In this document: positions 13,617 through 20,705 of the stretch, piece after piece
Layout of the letters: each line of letters opens with the position of its first letter
Numbering within the stretch: the first letter of the stretch is position 1
Program-made: the position numbers and the translations under genes
The notes under the pieces: generated by a model
What the model was told of the DNA's origin: nothing
The model's input: only the letters and a program-made list of their open reading frames with translations
Databases searched by the model: none
Origin: an uncultured Solirubrobacteraceae bacterium
GTDB lineage: Bacteria; Actinomycetota; Thermoleophilia; Solirubrobacterales; Solirubrobacteraceae
DNA length: 20,757 nt
Reading direction: 5' to 3'
Assembly: GCA_902806215.1 (NCBI GenBank)
Contig: CADCVT010000066.1
Span: 1-20,757 of the forward strand

Positions 13617-13790
13617 CTAACGCTCGAAGCGGCCGGCACGTTCCCGCTCGCGCGGGAACACCGGCCGGGCGACGACGCGGCCGCGGGCGAGCGCGGCGTC
13701 GCGCTCCGCCTCGTCGCGATCCTCGTAGACCGCGCACTGGGGTCCGCGCTCGTCGAGCCACAGGACCACGTAGACCTCTTCGTCGGGCAT
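13617..13790 (-). CDS. small uncharacterised soluble protein
   Basis: A 57-residue ORF starting MPDEEVYVVLWLDERGPQC and continuing with an acidic then strongly basic half (EDRDEAERDAALARGR, then PRERERAGRFER). Codon use with G or C in third position and a plausible beta-then-helix layout support it, but there is no family match I know and no ribosome site or TANNNT hexamer at the right distance. It follows the OB/HD gene on the same strand after a 32-bp gap, so it may be the last gene of that operon. A TTG at 13826 overlapping the stop of the upstream gene is an alternative start. The 14-bp hairpin near its 3' end shapes its last codons. Confidence 0.45.
   Translation of the reverse strand: MPDEEVYVVLWLDERGPQCAVYEDRDEAERDAALARGRVVARPVFPRERERAGRFER
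13631..13666. terminator. strong hairpin between convergent genes, possible U-less terminator
   Basis: GGCCGG and CCGGCC form the outer stem and GTTCCCGC and GCGGGAAC the inner stem, with CAC/A as internal loop and TCGC as apical loop: 14 bp in all. It starts 20 nt after the stop of the Cys-rich operon and lies within the 3' end of the small minus-strand ORF. No T run follows on either strand, so it is at best a U-less terminator or a 3' end stabiliser. Confidence 0.35.
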
Positions 13791-13822
13791 GGTCGCAACG
13801 CCATACCCGGAAACGGCGAAGA

Positions 13823-14686
13823 TCAAGACAAGCCGTGCTCGAGCGCGCCCTTGATCGAGGCGTCGAGCGCGTTGATGCGGTAGAGCGCCAGCGCTTCGGC
13901 CGACGCGAAGCGGCGCGCGGGCGCCCGGTCGGCCCCGTGGTGCGTGAGCACGCAGTGCGACAGCGCGAGCCACTCCTCGCGCGGCAGCGATCGCGAGCGC
14001 TCGCGCAGCATCTCGAGCCCGAGCTCGACGTGCCCGAGCATGCGGCCCTCGTCGGAGACCGCGATCTCGGCGCCGTAGGTGAACTCGCGCGTCTTGCCGA
14101 GATCGTGCACCAGAGCCGCGGTGATCAGCAGGTCGCTGTTGAGCCGCACGTGCAGCGCGCACGTCTCGACGGCAAGCTGCGCAACGGCCACCGTGTGCTC
14201 GATGAGTCCACCGAGGTAGGCGTGGTGCCCGTCGCGCGTGCAGGGCGCGCGGCGCCACTCTGCACGCAGCCGCTCGTCTCCGAGCAGCCCTTCGAGCAGC
14301 GCCGCATACCCCCTGCCGTGCACCTCGCGAGCGAGGTGCTCGAGGAACCCGTCGAGCTCCTCCATGTCCCGGTACGCCACGGGGAGGAACGAAGATGGAT
14401 CCGCCTCGGCATCTGACGCCTTCGCGATATCCGACAGCTCGACCTGCAGCTCGTCGCGGAAGCGCTCGACGCGCCCGCGCACCCGCACGAGGTCGCCACG
14501 CTCGAAGCGTCCCGCGAGGACGTCGGCGTCGCGGAACGCACGCGCCGCGACGCGCCCGGTGGAGTCGCGCAGCTCGACCGCGAGGTACGGCGCGCCGGTG
14601 CGCGCCGTGAGCCGGTCCTTGCGGGTGCAGGCGTAGACGCCGGCCACCTCCTGGCCGGGTCGCAGGGTGGCGACGGTCGAGCTCAT
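13823..14686 (-). CDS. OB-fold and HD-domain protein, YhaM-like 3'-5' exoribonuclease
   Basis: A 287-residue protein. The first 90 residues (PGQEVAGVYACTRKDRLTARTGAPYLAVELRD, then RGDLVRVRGRVERFRDELQVEL) form an OB-fold of the nucleic-acid-binding type. From about residue 130 comes an HD domain: HHAYLGGLIEHTVAVAQLA carries the first ligands and ITAALVHDLGK the HD pair, followed by GHVELGLEML and CVLTHHG. This architecture is that of YhaM/CBF1 exoribonucleases, which degrade RNA and single-stranded DNA from the 3' end with Mn or Co. It is slightly shorter than YhaM (about 314). It starts 27 bp from the divergent PAC2 gene, so the promoters must overlap. The domain call is firm; the exact substrate is inference. 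Confidence 0.85.
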   Translation of the reverse strand: MSSTVATLRPGQEVAGVYACTRKDRLTARTGAPYLAVELRDSTGRVAARAFRDADVLAGRFERGDLVRVRGRVERFRDELQVELSDIAKASDAEADPSSFLPVAYRDMEELDGFLEHLAREVHGRGYAALLEGLLGDERLRAEWRRAPCTRDGHHAYLGGLIEHTVAVAQLAVETCALHVRLNSDLLITAALVHDLGKTREFTYGAEIAVSDEGRMLGHVELGLEMLRERSRSLPREEWLALSHCVLTHHGADRAPARRFASAEALALYRINALDASIKGALEHGLS

Positions 14687-14700
14687 CGCGGCCCATCTTC

Positions 14701-14706
14701 TACGCT
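14701..14706 (+). promoter_or_regulatory. leaderless -10 element TACGCT
   Basis: TACGCT ends 7 nt before the ATG at 14714, with no ribosome site between. It sits in the 27-bp gap to the divergent OB/HD gene. Confidence 0.5.
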
Positions 14707-14713
14707 GGACCGG

Positions 14714-15598
14714 ATGCCGCCGCTGGAATGGGAGAGCCGTCCGGATGGCCTCCGGGCCCCCGCGCTCGTGTGTGCGTTCAAGGGCTGGAACGACGCCGGC
14801 GACGCCGCGTCGGCCGCGCTCTCCTTCATCGGATCGTCGTTGGGCGCGACGCGCTTCGCCCGGATCGACCCCGAGGAGTTCTTCGACTTCCAGGCCACGC
14901 GCCCGAAGACCTCGATCACCGAGGGCCACACGCGGGAGATCTCCTGGCCCGAGGTCGAGGTCTACGCCGCGCGCATCCCGCGCGCGCCCCGAGACCTCAT
15001 CCTGCTGAGCGGCAGCGAGCCGAGCATGCGCTGGCAGACGTTCTGCCGGCTCATCATCGACCTCGCCGAGGCGCTCGGGACGCAGATGGTCGTCTCGCTC
15101 GGCGCGCTGCTCGCCGACGTGCCGCACTCGCGCCCGGTGTCGATCACCGGCCTGTCGAGCGACCAGGGGCTCGTCGAGCGACTGGGCCTCCAGCCCGCGA
15201 CCTACGAGGGCCCGACCGGGATCGTCGGCGTGCTCCACGACGCGTGCCACCGCGCCGGCCTGCCCAGCGCCAGCCTGTGGGCGAGCGTGCCGCACTACGT
15301 CGCCGCGGCACCCAACCCGAAGGCGGCGCTCGCGCTCGTGCGCAAGCTCGAGCAGCTCGTCGGCGTCTCGGTCGACGCGGGCGAGCTCGAGTCCGCCGCA
15401 GCCGACTACGAGCGTCAGGTCGGCCTCGCGGTCCAGAGCGACCCCGACGTGCAGGCCTTCGTCGAGCGCCTCGAGCAGGCGGTCGAGGAGGAGGAGCAGT
15501 CGAGCGGCGCCGGCCCCGCCGACCTCCCGTCGGGCGACGTGCTCGCTCGCGAGTTCCAGCGCTTCCTGCGCCAGCGCGGCTCCGAGCCGCCCCGCTAG
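14714..15598 (+). CDS. PAC2 family protein
   Basis: A 294-residue protein of the PAC2 (proteasome assembly chaperone 2) family, common in actinobacteria and archaea. Signatures are ALVCAFKGWNDAGDAASAAL near the N terminus, EFFDFQATRPK with SITEGHTREISWP, DLILLSGSEPSMRW, then VVSLGALLADVPHSRPVSITG and ASLWASVPHYVAAAPNPKAAL. The C-terminal 90 residues form a helix-rich, acidic tail (VEEEEQS) that could be a coiled coil. Archaeal and eukaryotic relatives help assemble proteasome rings; the bacterial role is not settled. No proteasome genes are in the window. The start is supported by TACGCT 7 nt upstream. The stop shares CTAG with the convergent cupin gene. Confidence 0.92.
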   Translation: MPPLEWESRPDGLRAPALVCAFKGWNDAGDAASAALSFIGSSLGATRFARIDPEEFFDFQATRPKTSITEGHTREISWPEVEVYAARIPRAPRDLILLSGSEPSMRWQTFCRLIIDLAEALGTQMVVSLGALLADVPHSRPVSITGLSSDQGLVERLGLQPATYEGPTGIVGVLHDACHRAGLPSASLWASVPHYVAAAPNPKAALALVRKLEQLVGVSVDAGELESAAADYERQVGLAVQSDPDVQAFVERLEQAVEEEEQSSGAGPADLPSGDVLAREFQRFLRQRGSEPPR

Positions 15599-16137
15599 GC
15601 CAGCGACTTCAGCTCGCCGGCGCGGATCCCGCGCTTGGCGCCCATCCGCGCGAGCGGCGGGAAGATGAGCTTCTGGACCGGGCGCGGCGGCGACGGGAAC
15701 CCGAAGATCACCATGTCGGTGTAGCTCTCGACGAGCACCGCGGCCTCGAGCAGGCCGTTCGGCTTCGGCAGGCCGAGCTTGTGGAGCTTGCCCGCGCGCG
15801 ACATGCCCGCGGCGTCCTCGAGGAACCGCTGCAGCGACTGCGCCGGCGTCGCGCGGCACTCGATGCGCGTGGGGACGTCGCCGCGGTTGCGGAACGCGTG
15901 GCGCGTGCCCGCAGGGATGACGGCCTCCTCGCCCGGTCCCGCCTCCGTCCACGTCCGCCCGCTGAGGAACTGACAGCGGCCCTCGTGGACGACGAAGCGC
16001 TCCTCCATCGACGGGTGCACGTGCGGCGACACGCCGCCGCCCGGCTCCACGACGGTCTCGACGTGCTGCACGTCGCCGTCACGCCAGAACCGGTGCCGCA
16101 TCTGGAACACCGGATCCACCACCCAGGACTCGTTCAT
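15595..16137 (-). CDS. cupin-domain protein
   Basis: A 180-residue protein with one cupin barrel in the N-terminal half. Motif 1 is GGGVSPHVHPSMEERFVVHEG (ligands His39, His41, Glu45) and motif 2 is GEEAVIPAGTRHAFRN (His80), so a complete metal site is present. Residues 95-180 are helical (SLQRFLEDAAGMSRAGKLHKLG) and hold a short hydrophobic, Pro-rich segment (MVIFGFPSPPRP). The reaction is unknown; cupins bind Fe, Mn or Zn and act as dioxygenases, isomerases or sensors. GGAGG (16148-16144) 6 nt before the ATG fixes the start, and a TAGGTT -10 (16161-16156) overlaps the first TetR operator. The gene is divergent from tetR and is the probable target of that regulator. Confidence 0.85.
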   Translation of the reverse strand: MNESWVVDPVFQMRHRFWRDGDVQHVETVVEPGGGVSPHVHPSMEERFVVHEGRCQFLSGRTWTEAGPGEEAVIPAGTRHAFRNRGDVPTRIECRATPAQSLQRFLEDAAGMSRAGKLHKLGLPKPNGLLEAAVLVESYTDMVIFGFPSPPRPVQKLIFPPLARMGAKRGIRAGELKSLA

Positions 16138-16157
16138 CGGTCGCCTCCGCGCTCTAA

Positions 16158-16173
16158 CCTAGTCAGGACTAGG
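16158..16173. promoter_or_regulatory. TetR operator 1
   Basis: CCTAGTCAGGACTAGG, a perfect inverted repeat with 7-bp arms and AG between. It overlaps the TAGGTT -10 of the cupin gene on the minus strand, so a bound repressor would block that promoter. It shares the CCTA-N8-TAGG frame with operator 2, and the two centres are 22 bp (two helical turns) apart. Confidence 0.75.
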
Positions 16174-16179
16174 AACGTA

Positions 16180-16195
16180 CCTATCGGCCATTAGG
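16180..16195. promoter_or_regulatory. TetR operator 2
   Basis: CCTATCGGCCATTAGG, an imperfect inverted repeat (6 of 8 positions per half) with the same CCTA-N8-TAGG outline as operator 1. It ends one base before the TTG start codon of tetR, so occupancy would block tetR itself, which is the usual autoregulation of this family. Confidence 0.65.
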
Positions 16196-16196
16196 T

Positions 16197-16790
16197 TTGT
16201 CAAAGCGCCAGCGTCTCTCCGCCCCCGAACGGCGCGAGCTCATCGAGCTCGCGGCCATCGGCGTGTTCGCCGAGCGCGGCTTCCGCGGCGCTTCGATGGA
16301 CGAGATCGCCAAGCGGTCGGGCGTCTCCGTGCCGGTCGTCTACGACCACTTCGCGTCGAAGCTCGATCTCTACCGGCGGCTGCTCGAGCGCAGCCGCAAC
16401 GCGCTGCTCGAGATGTGGGGCGCGCACCTCTTCGGCGACGACCCGGCCGAGGAGCGCATCCCGCGCGCGATCGACGCGTGGGCCCGGTTCGTCGAGGACA
16501 ACCGCGACGCGGCACGGATGTACTTCCGCGAGGCGGCGGGCGACGCCGAGGCCGACGCCGTCCACAAGGAGATCCGCGAGCAGGCGCGCGTCGCGCTCGG
16601 CGTGCTCCTCGGCCGGCTCGTCGACGAGCCGCGCGATCAGGAGCAGCTCGAGATGAGCGGCGAGGTGATCCGCGCCGGGCTCGTGGGCCTGGCGATCTGG
16701 TGGCACGAGCACCCGCACGTCCCGCGCGAGGAGATCGTGCGCACGGCGCTCGACGTGCTCTGGAGCGGCTACCTGCGCGAGGCGACCTAG
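16197..16790 (+). CDS. TetR family transcriptional regulator
   Basis: A 197-residue regulator. An N-terminal helix-turn-helix domain (residues 8-56) contains AAIGVFAERGFRGASMDEIAKRSGVSVPVVYDHFASK, the classical TetR signature. The C-terminal ligand-binding domain is helical, with YFREAAGDAEADAVHKEIREQAR in the middle and a Trp-rich LAIWWHEHPHV near the end; the ligand is unknown. The only workable start is TTG at 16197: there is an in-frame stop upstream at 16170 and no other start until inside the first helix. No ribosome site precedes it. Two palindromes of the same outline lie between this gene and the divergent cupin gene, so it very likely represses both. Its stop shares CTAG with the convergent helicase gene. 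Confidence 0.9.
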   Translation: MSKRQRLSAPERRELIELAAIGVFAERGFRGASMDEIAKRSGVSVPVVYDHFASKLDLYRRLLERSRNALLEMWGAHLFGDDPAEERIPRAIDAWARFVEDNRDAARMYFREAAGDAEADAVHKEIREQARVALGVLLGRLVDEPRDQEQLEMSGEVIRAGLVGLAIWWHEHPHVPREEIVRTALDVLWSGYLREAT

Positions 16791-19700
16791 CGCTCGGCCG
16801 CCGGGCAGACGATCCGGTAGTCGCACATCGAGCACGCGGCGTAGGACGGCGTCGGCTCGAAGCCCTGGCCGAGGATCCCCTCGGCGACGCTGAAGACCGT
16901 CTCGCTCACCCATTCGCGGTCGACCGCTCCCGGCGGCAGCGGCACCTTCTCGTCGTCGAGGACGTAGTGGTAGGACTGCTGCGAGGCGTCGAGGTCCCAC
17001 GCCTCGCGGGCGGCGAGCGCGTAGACGGCGAGCTGCACGTCGTCGCGCAGCTGAGCCGCGGTCTTCGGGCGGCCGGTCTTGTAGTCGATGAGCTCGTGCG
17101 ACCCGTCGGGCAGGCGGTCGACGCGGTCGACGCGCCCGCGCAGCAGGTGCGGCCCGAGCTTGAACGAGAACGCGCGCTCGAACCACACCGGCTCGCCGTC
17201 CTCGCGGCGCCAGCGGTCGAGGTAGCGCTCGAACGACGCGGTCGCCTTCGCGTGGAGCTGGCGCTCCTGGTCGGTGTCGCCGAACCCGCTGCGCCGCCAG
17301 CCGGACTCCAACAGCTCGAGCATCTCGTCGCTCGTGCTCATGCCACCGACGTGGAAGCGCTCCAGGACCTGGTGCACGACGATCCCGAAGCGCTGGTTGA
17401 TCGTCGGCTCCTGCGGGATCCGGAACACGCGCGCGAACTTGTACTTCAGCGGGCACGTCCGGTAGGTCTCGATGTCCGAGGCGCTGAGCATCAGGCCGTC
17501 GCCGCGCTTGGGGAGGAACGGCTCGAGCGACGGCTCCGACTTGCGCGCGACAGCGGCGGCCCGGGCGCGTTCGTCCTGCTCTGCTTCGAGCAGCGCGTCG
17601 TCGAGGGCGCTCGACTCGAGGATCTCCCGCTGGTGCGCGGTGACCGACGACAGGATCCGCGCGTTGACGTTGGGCAGCGCGTCGGCGACGGTGTGGCCGG
17701 CGGGCCGTTCGAGCAGCGCCGCGAGCTTGACGAGCTCGAGGTACCGCGCGACCGCGTGCGACAGGTCGAGGTCGGTGTCGAAGCGCAGCTCGCCCAGGCG
17801 CGTCCCGACCCGCGGCAGCTCCTCGAGCAGCTCGTCGCGCAGCTCGCGGAACGTCGCGTGGAGCGTCTCGTCGGGCCCGAAGAGCTGCTCCTCCTGCGTC
17901 TCCCACGCGCCCGCGATCGCGACGCGCGCCTCCTCGAGGAACGGCGACGGGGCCTGCGGCGACCCGCGGTCGGAGACCTCCGCGTACGACAGCACGAGCC
18001 CGCGCCGCGCGCGGGTCATCGCGACGTGCAGCAGCCGGCGCATCTCGGCGATGTGCGCGGCGCGCGAGTCCGGCGGCAGCTGCTCGCGCAGCAGGGAGTC
18101 GGGCAGCGGCTCGTACGCCGCGCGGCGCGCGCCCGGCATCCGCGCGCTGTGCAGGCCGAGCACGAAGACGTGGTCGAACTCCATCCCCTTCGCCGCGCGC
18201 ATCGTCGAAACGGCGACCGACCGCACGTGCGCCGACGGTGCCGCCTCCTCCTCGCGCAGCCCGGCCTCGGCGACCGCGGCGATCGACCGTGCGAACTCGC
18301 GCGGCGTCGCCTGCGGGCGGCGGCGCACGAACGAGGCGGCGAGCTCGGCGAGGCGGGCGAGGTTCTGCAGCCGCTCGACGACGTCGGCCGACGCGCTGAA
18401 GAGCTGCTGGCGTCGCAGGCCGAGCCGCTCGACGAGCCGGTGCACGAAGAGGTCCGGCCGCGTCGTGTCGAGCTGCGCCATGGCCTGGCGGTGGAGCTTG
18501 AGGAAGATGACGATCCGGTCGCGCGCCTCGGGCGGCAGCTGCGGCGACTCGAGCGCGGCCTGCAGCGCGCTGACCATGTCGAGCTTGCGCCGCCGCGCGA
18601 TCTGGATGCAGCGCGCGAGGTCGGCCGAGCGCAGCTCGACCGGCGGCCGCGCGAGCGCGCGGACGGCCGCCCCCGCGTCACCCGGGTCGGCGAGCAGGCG
18701 CAGCCACGCCAGCACGTCGCGGACCTCCGCGCGCTGGAAGAACGCCGCCGCCCCTATGACGCGGTACGGCACCGCGCGCTCCTCCAGCGCCACGCCGACC
18801 GCCTGACCCTCGTTGCGCACCGACCGCACGAGCACGGCGATCCGCCCGGGGCCCTCGCCCTCGCGGATCAGCCGCTCGATCTCCGCCGCCACGCCGAGCC
18901 GGTCGCCGACCGGCTCGACGACCGCGCCGGCCGCGACGAGGATCTGCTCGCGTGAGCGGAACGACCGCTCGAGCGCCACGACCGTCGCGTCCGGGCGCCG
19001 GGCGGTGAACTCGCGCAGGTTCTTCGTCGCCGCCCCGCGGAAGCGCGACACCGACCCGTCGTCGTCGCCCGCCGCGGTGAGGCGGCCGTGCGCGCCGCAG
19101 CCGCCGAGGACCTCGAGGTGGGCGAGGTCGAGGTCCTGGTACTCGTCGACGAGCACGTGGCGGAAGCGCTCGCACAGCACCGGCGTCTTCTGCAGCAGCG
19201 CGATCGTCCGCATCGCCAGGTCGCCGGTGTCGAGCGTGCCCTCCTCGACGAGCAGCCGGTCGTGGTCGGCGTACAGCTGGGCGAACTCCTGCTCGCGCTC
19301 GCCCGCCTCGCCCTCCAGCCCGGCGGCCCACGCGCCGTACGCCTCGGCGGTCACCAGCTCGAGCTTGCAGCGGTCGATGCGCTCGAGCACCGCGCCGAGC
19401 AGCCGGGCGGGATTGCCGAGGAAGTCGTGGCGGCGCAGCGTGAGCTGCTCCATGCGGTCGAGCAGGAGCGCCAAGCGGTCAGCGGCCGACGCGGGGACGA
19501 AGAACGGGTCGATGCCGGCGGCCGCCGCGTGCTCGCGCAAGACCCGCGCGCAGAGGTCCGGGACGGTCAGGACGCTCAGCTCGCCGTACGGCGGCTCGAG
19601 CGTGTCCTCGAGCTGGCGGCGCAGGACGTCGGCGGCGGCGTGCGAGCCGCAGACGAGCAGGACGTCCTCGGCCGGCACGCCCTGGTCGACGAGCCAGGCG

Positions 19701-19822
19701 AAGCGCTCGATGAGCACCCGGGTCTTGCCCGTCCCCGGGCCGCCCAGGACCAGCAGCGGCCCGCCCTCGTGGGTCACCGCGCGGCGCTGGGCTGCGGTCA
19801 GCTGGTCGAGTCGCGGCGGCAC
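16787..19822 (-). CDS. UvrD/PcrA-type helicase fused to a RecB-like nuclease with likely Fe-S cluster (AdnB/AddB-like)
   Basis: A 1011-residue protein for double-strand-break end processing. A Q motif (LTAAQRRAV, residue 12) precedes Walker A GGPGTGKT (27-34). Motif II is VDEYQD (225-230), motif III GDDDGSVSRFRGA (252-264), motif V STMRAAKGMEFDHVF and motif VI LLHVAMTRARRGL. The C-terminal 270 residues are a PD-(D/E)XK nuclease: first Cys in YRTCPLKYKF, then VVHQVLERFH, GRVDRVDRLPDGSHELIDYKTGRP, QLAVYAL, and a CSMCDYRIVC cluster at the end, so four Cys may bind a 4Fe-4S cluster as in AddB and AdnB. Motif III has Gly256 where SF1 helicases have Gln. GTG 19822 is chosen because TACGAT lies 6 nt upstream. 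Mycobacterial AdnA and AdnB are adjacent genes; here only one such gene is seen. Confidence 0.9.
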   Translation of the reverse strand: MPPRLDQLTAAQRRAVTHEGGPLLVLGGPGTGKTRVLIERFAWLVDQGVPAEDVLLVCGSHAAADVLRRQLEDTLEPPYGELSVLTVPDLCARVLREHAAAAGIDPFFVPASAADRLALLLDRMEQLTLRRHDFLGNPARLLGAVLERIDRCKLELVTAEAYGAWAAGLEGEAGEREQEFAQLYADHDRLLVEEGTLDTGDLAMRTIALLQKTPVLCERFRHVLVDEYQDLDLAHLEVLGGCGAHGRLTAAGDDDGSVSRFRGAATKNLREFTARRPDATVVALERSFRSREQILVAAGAVVEPVGDRLGVAAEIERLIREGEGPGRIAVLVRSVRNEGQAVGVALEERAVPYRVIGAAAFFQRAEVRDVLAWLRLLADPGDAGAAVRALARPPVELRSADLARCIQIARRRKLDMVSALQAALESPQLPPEARDRIVIFLKLHRQAMAQLDTTRPDLFVHRLVERLGLRRQQLFSASADVVERLQNLARLAELAASFVRRRPQATPREFARSIAAVAEAGLREEEAAPSAHVRSVAVSTMRAAKGMEFDHVFVLGLHSARMPGARRAAYEPLPDSLLREQLPPDSRAAHIAEMRRLLHVAMTRARRGLVLSYAEVSDRGSPQAPSPFLEEARVAIAGAWETQEEQLFGPDETLHATFRELRDELLEELPRVGTRLGELRFDTDLDLSHAVARYLELVKLAALLERPAGHTVADALPNVNARILSSVTAHQREILESSALDDALLEAEQDERARAAAVARKSEPSLEPFLPKRGDGLMLSASDIETYRTCPLKYKFARVFRIPQEPTINQRFGIVVHQVLERFHVGGMSTSDEMLELLESGWRRSGFGDTDQERQLHAKATASFERYLDRWRREDGEPVWFERAFSFKLGPHLLRGRVDRVDRLPDGSHELIDYKTGRPKTAAQLRDDVQLAVYALAAREAWDLDASQQSYHYVLDDEKVPLPPGAVDREWVSETVFSVAEGILGQGFEPTPSYAACSMCDYRIVCPAAER

Positions 19823-19827
19823 CCGCC

Positions 19828-19834
19828 TATCGTA
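19828..19834. promoter_or_regulatory. shared bidirectional leaderless promoter for the helicase and monophosphatase genes
   Basis: On the plus strand TATCGT (19828-19833) ends 8 nt before GTG 19842. On the minus strand TACGAT (19834-19829) ends 6 nt before GTG 19822. The start codons are 20 bp apart, as at 8862/8882, and neither gene has a ribosome site. Confidence 0.5.
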
Positions 19835-19841
19835 TGGGCGA

Positions 19842-20705
19842 GTGGCGAATTCACAGGCAGCGCTGGAGGCGGACTGGCTCGGCGCATGCCGACGGGCGAC
19901 CGAGGGCCTGCGCGGCGTCCTCTCGGACCATCCGACCAGCCACGAGCGCGTGGAGGAGACCGGCGAGCGCGGAGAGGGCGGCGATCGCACGCTGGTCATC
20001 GACCAGGCCGCCGAGGACGGGATCTTCGCCGAGCTCGAGGGCCTGCACGACGGCGGCGCGCGCTTCAGCGCGCTGTCGGAGGAGCGCGGCTCCGTGGACT
20101 TCGGCGACGACGGCATCCTCGTGGTCATCGACCCGATCGACGGCTCGACGAACGCCAAGCGCGGGCTGCCGCACATCGGCATCTCGATCGCCGTCGCCGA
20201 CGGCCCGACGATGGCCGACGTGCAGTTCGGCTTCGTCGCCGACCTGAGCACGGGCGAGGAGTGGGTCGCGCGCCGAGGCGCCGGCGTCCTGTTCAACGGT
20301 GAGCCGCTGCATCAGCCGGCCCCGCCCGAGCGCCGCACGAAGAACGGCAAGCTCGAGGTCGTCGCGATCGAGCAGGCCGATCCGCAGTGGCTCGTCCCCG
20401 CCGCCGGCCGGCTGGCCGAGCACGTCCACCGGCTGCGCATCATGGGGTCGATCGCAATCTCGCTGTGCCAGGTGGCGAGCTCGCGCGTCGACGGGATGGT
20501 CGCGCTGTGGCGCACCCGCTCGGTCGACTGCGCCGCCGCGCAGCTCGTCGTGCGCGAGAGCGGCGGCCACGTCGCCTTTCCCGGCTTCGCGGACGGTCCG
20601 CTGGCCGCACCGCTGGACTGCGAGCCGCGCGCGCCGATCGTCGCCGCGCGAACCGAGCAGGGGCTCGCAGAGCTGACCACCGTCGTCGACTGGCAGGACG
20701 CATGA
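19842..20705 (+). CDS. inositol monophosphatase family protein
   Basis: A 287-residue Mg-dependent, Li-sensitive-type phosphatase. The metal site is complete: Glu80/Glu81 in ALSEERG, then VVIDPIDGSTNAKRGLPHIGISIAV (Asp97, Asp100, Thr103) and the distal SVDCAAAQLVVRESGGHV. GFVADLSTGEEWVARRGAGVLFNGEPL is the usual middle region. Substrates in the family include inositol 1-phosphate, fructose 1,6-bisphosphate, histidinol phosphate and 3'-phosphoadenosine phosphates; here WRTRSVD suggests an inositol-phosphatase type but this is not certain. The GTG 19842 start has TATCGT 8 nt upstream. Its stop overlaps the next ATG (ATGA), so it is the first gene of an operon running out of the window. Confidence 0.88.
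   Translation: MANSQAALEADWLGACRRATEGLRGVLSDHPTSHERVEETGERGEGGDRTLVIDQAAEDGIFAELEGLHDGGARFSALSEERGSVDFGDDGILVVIDPIDGSTNAKRGLPHIGISIAVADGPTMADVQFGFVADLSTGEEWVARRGAGVLFNGEPLHQPAPPERRTKNGKLEVVAIEQADPQWLVPAAGRLAEHVHRLRIMGSIAISLCQVASSRVDGMVALWRTRSVDCAAAQLVVRESGGHVAFPGFADGPLAAPLDCEPRAPIVAARTEQGLAELTTVVDWQDA

Noticed and set aside
16415..18955. 846-codon open frame antisense to the helicase and running through tetR
   Set aside because: No motif, extreme Arg/Ala content, and it spans two well-supported genes on both strands.
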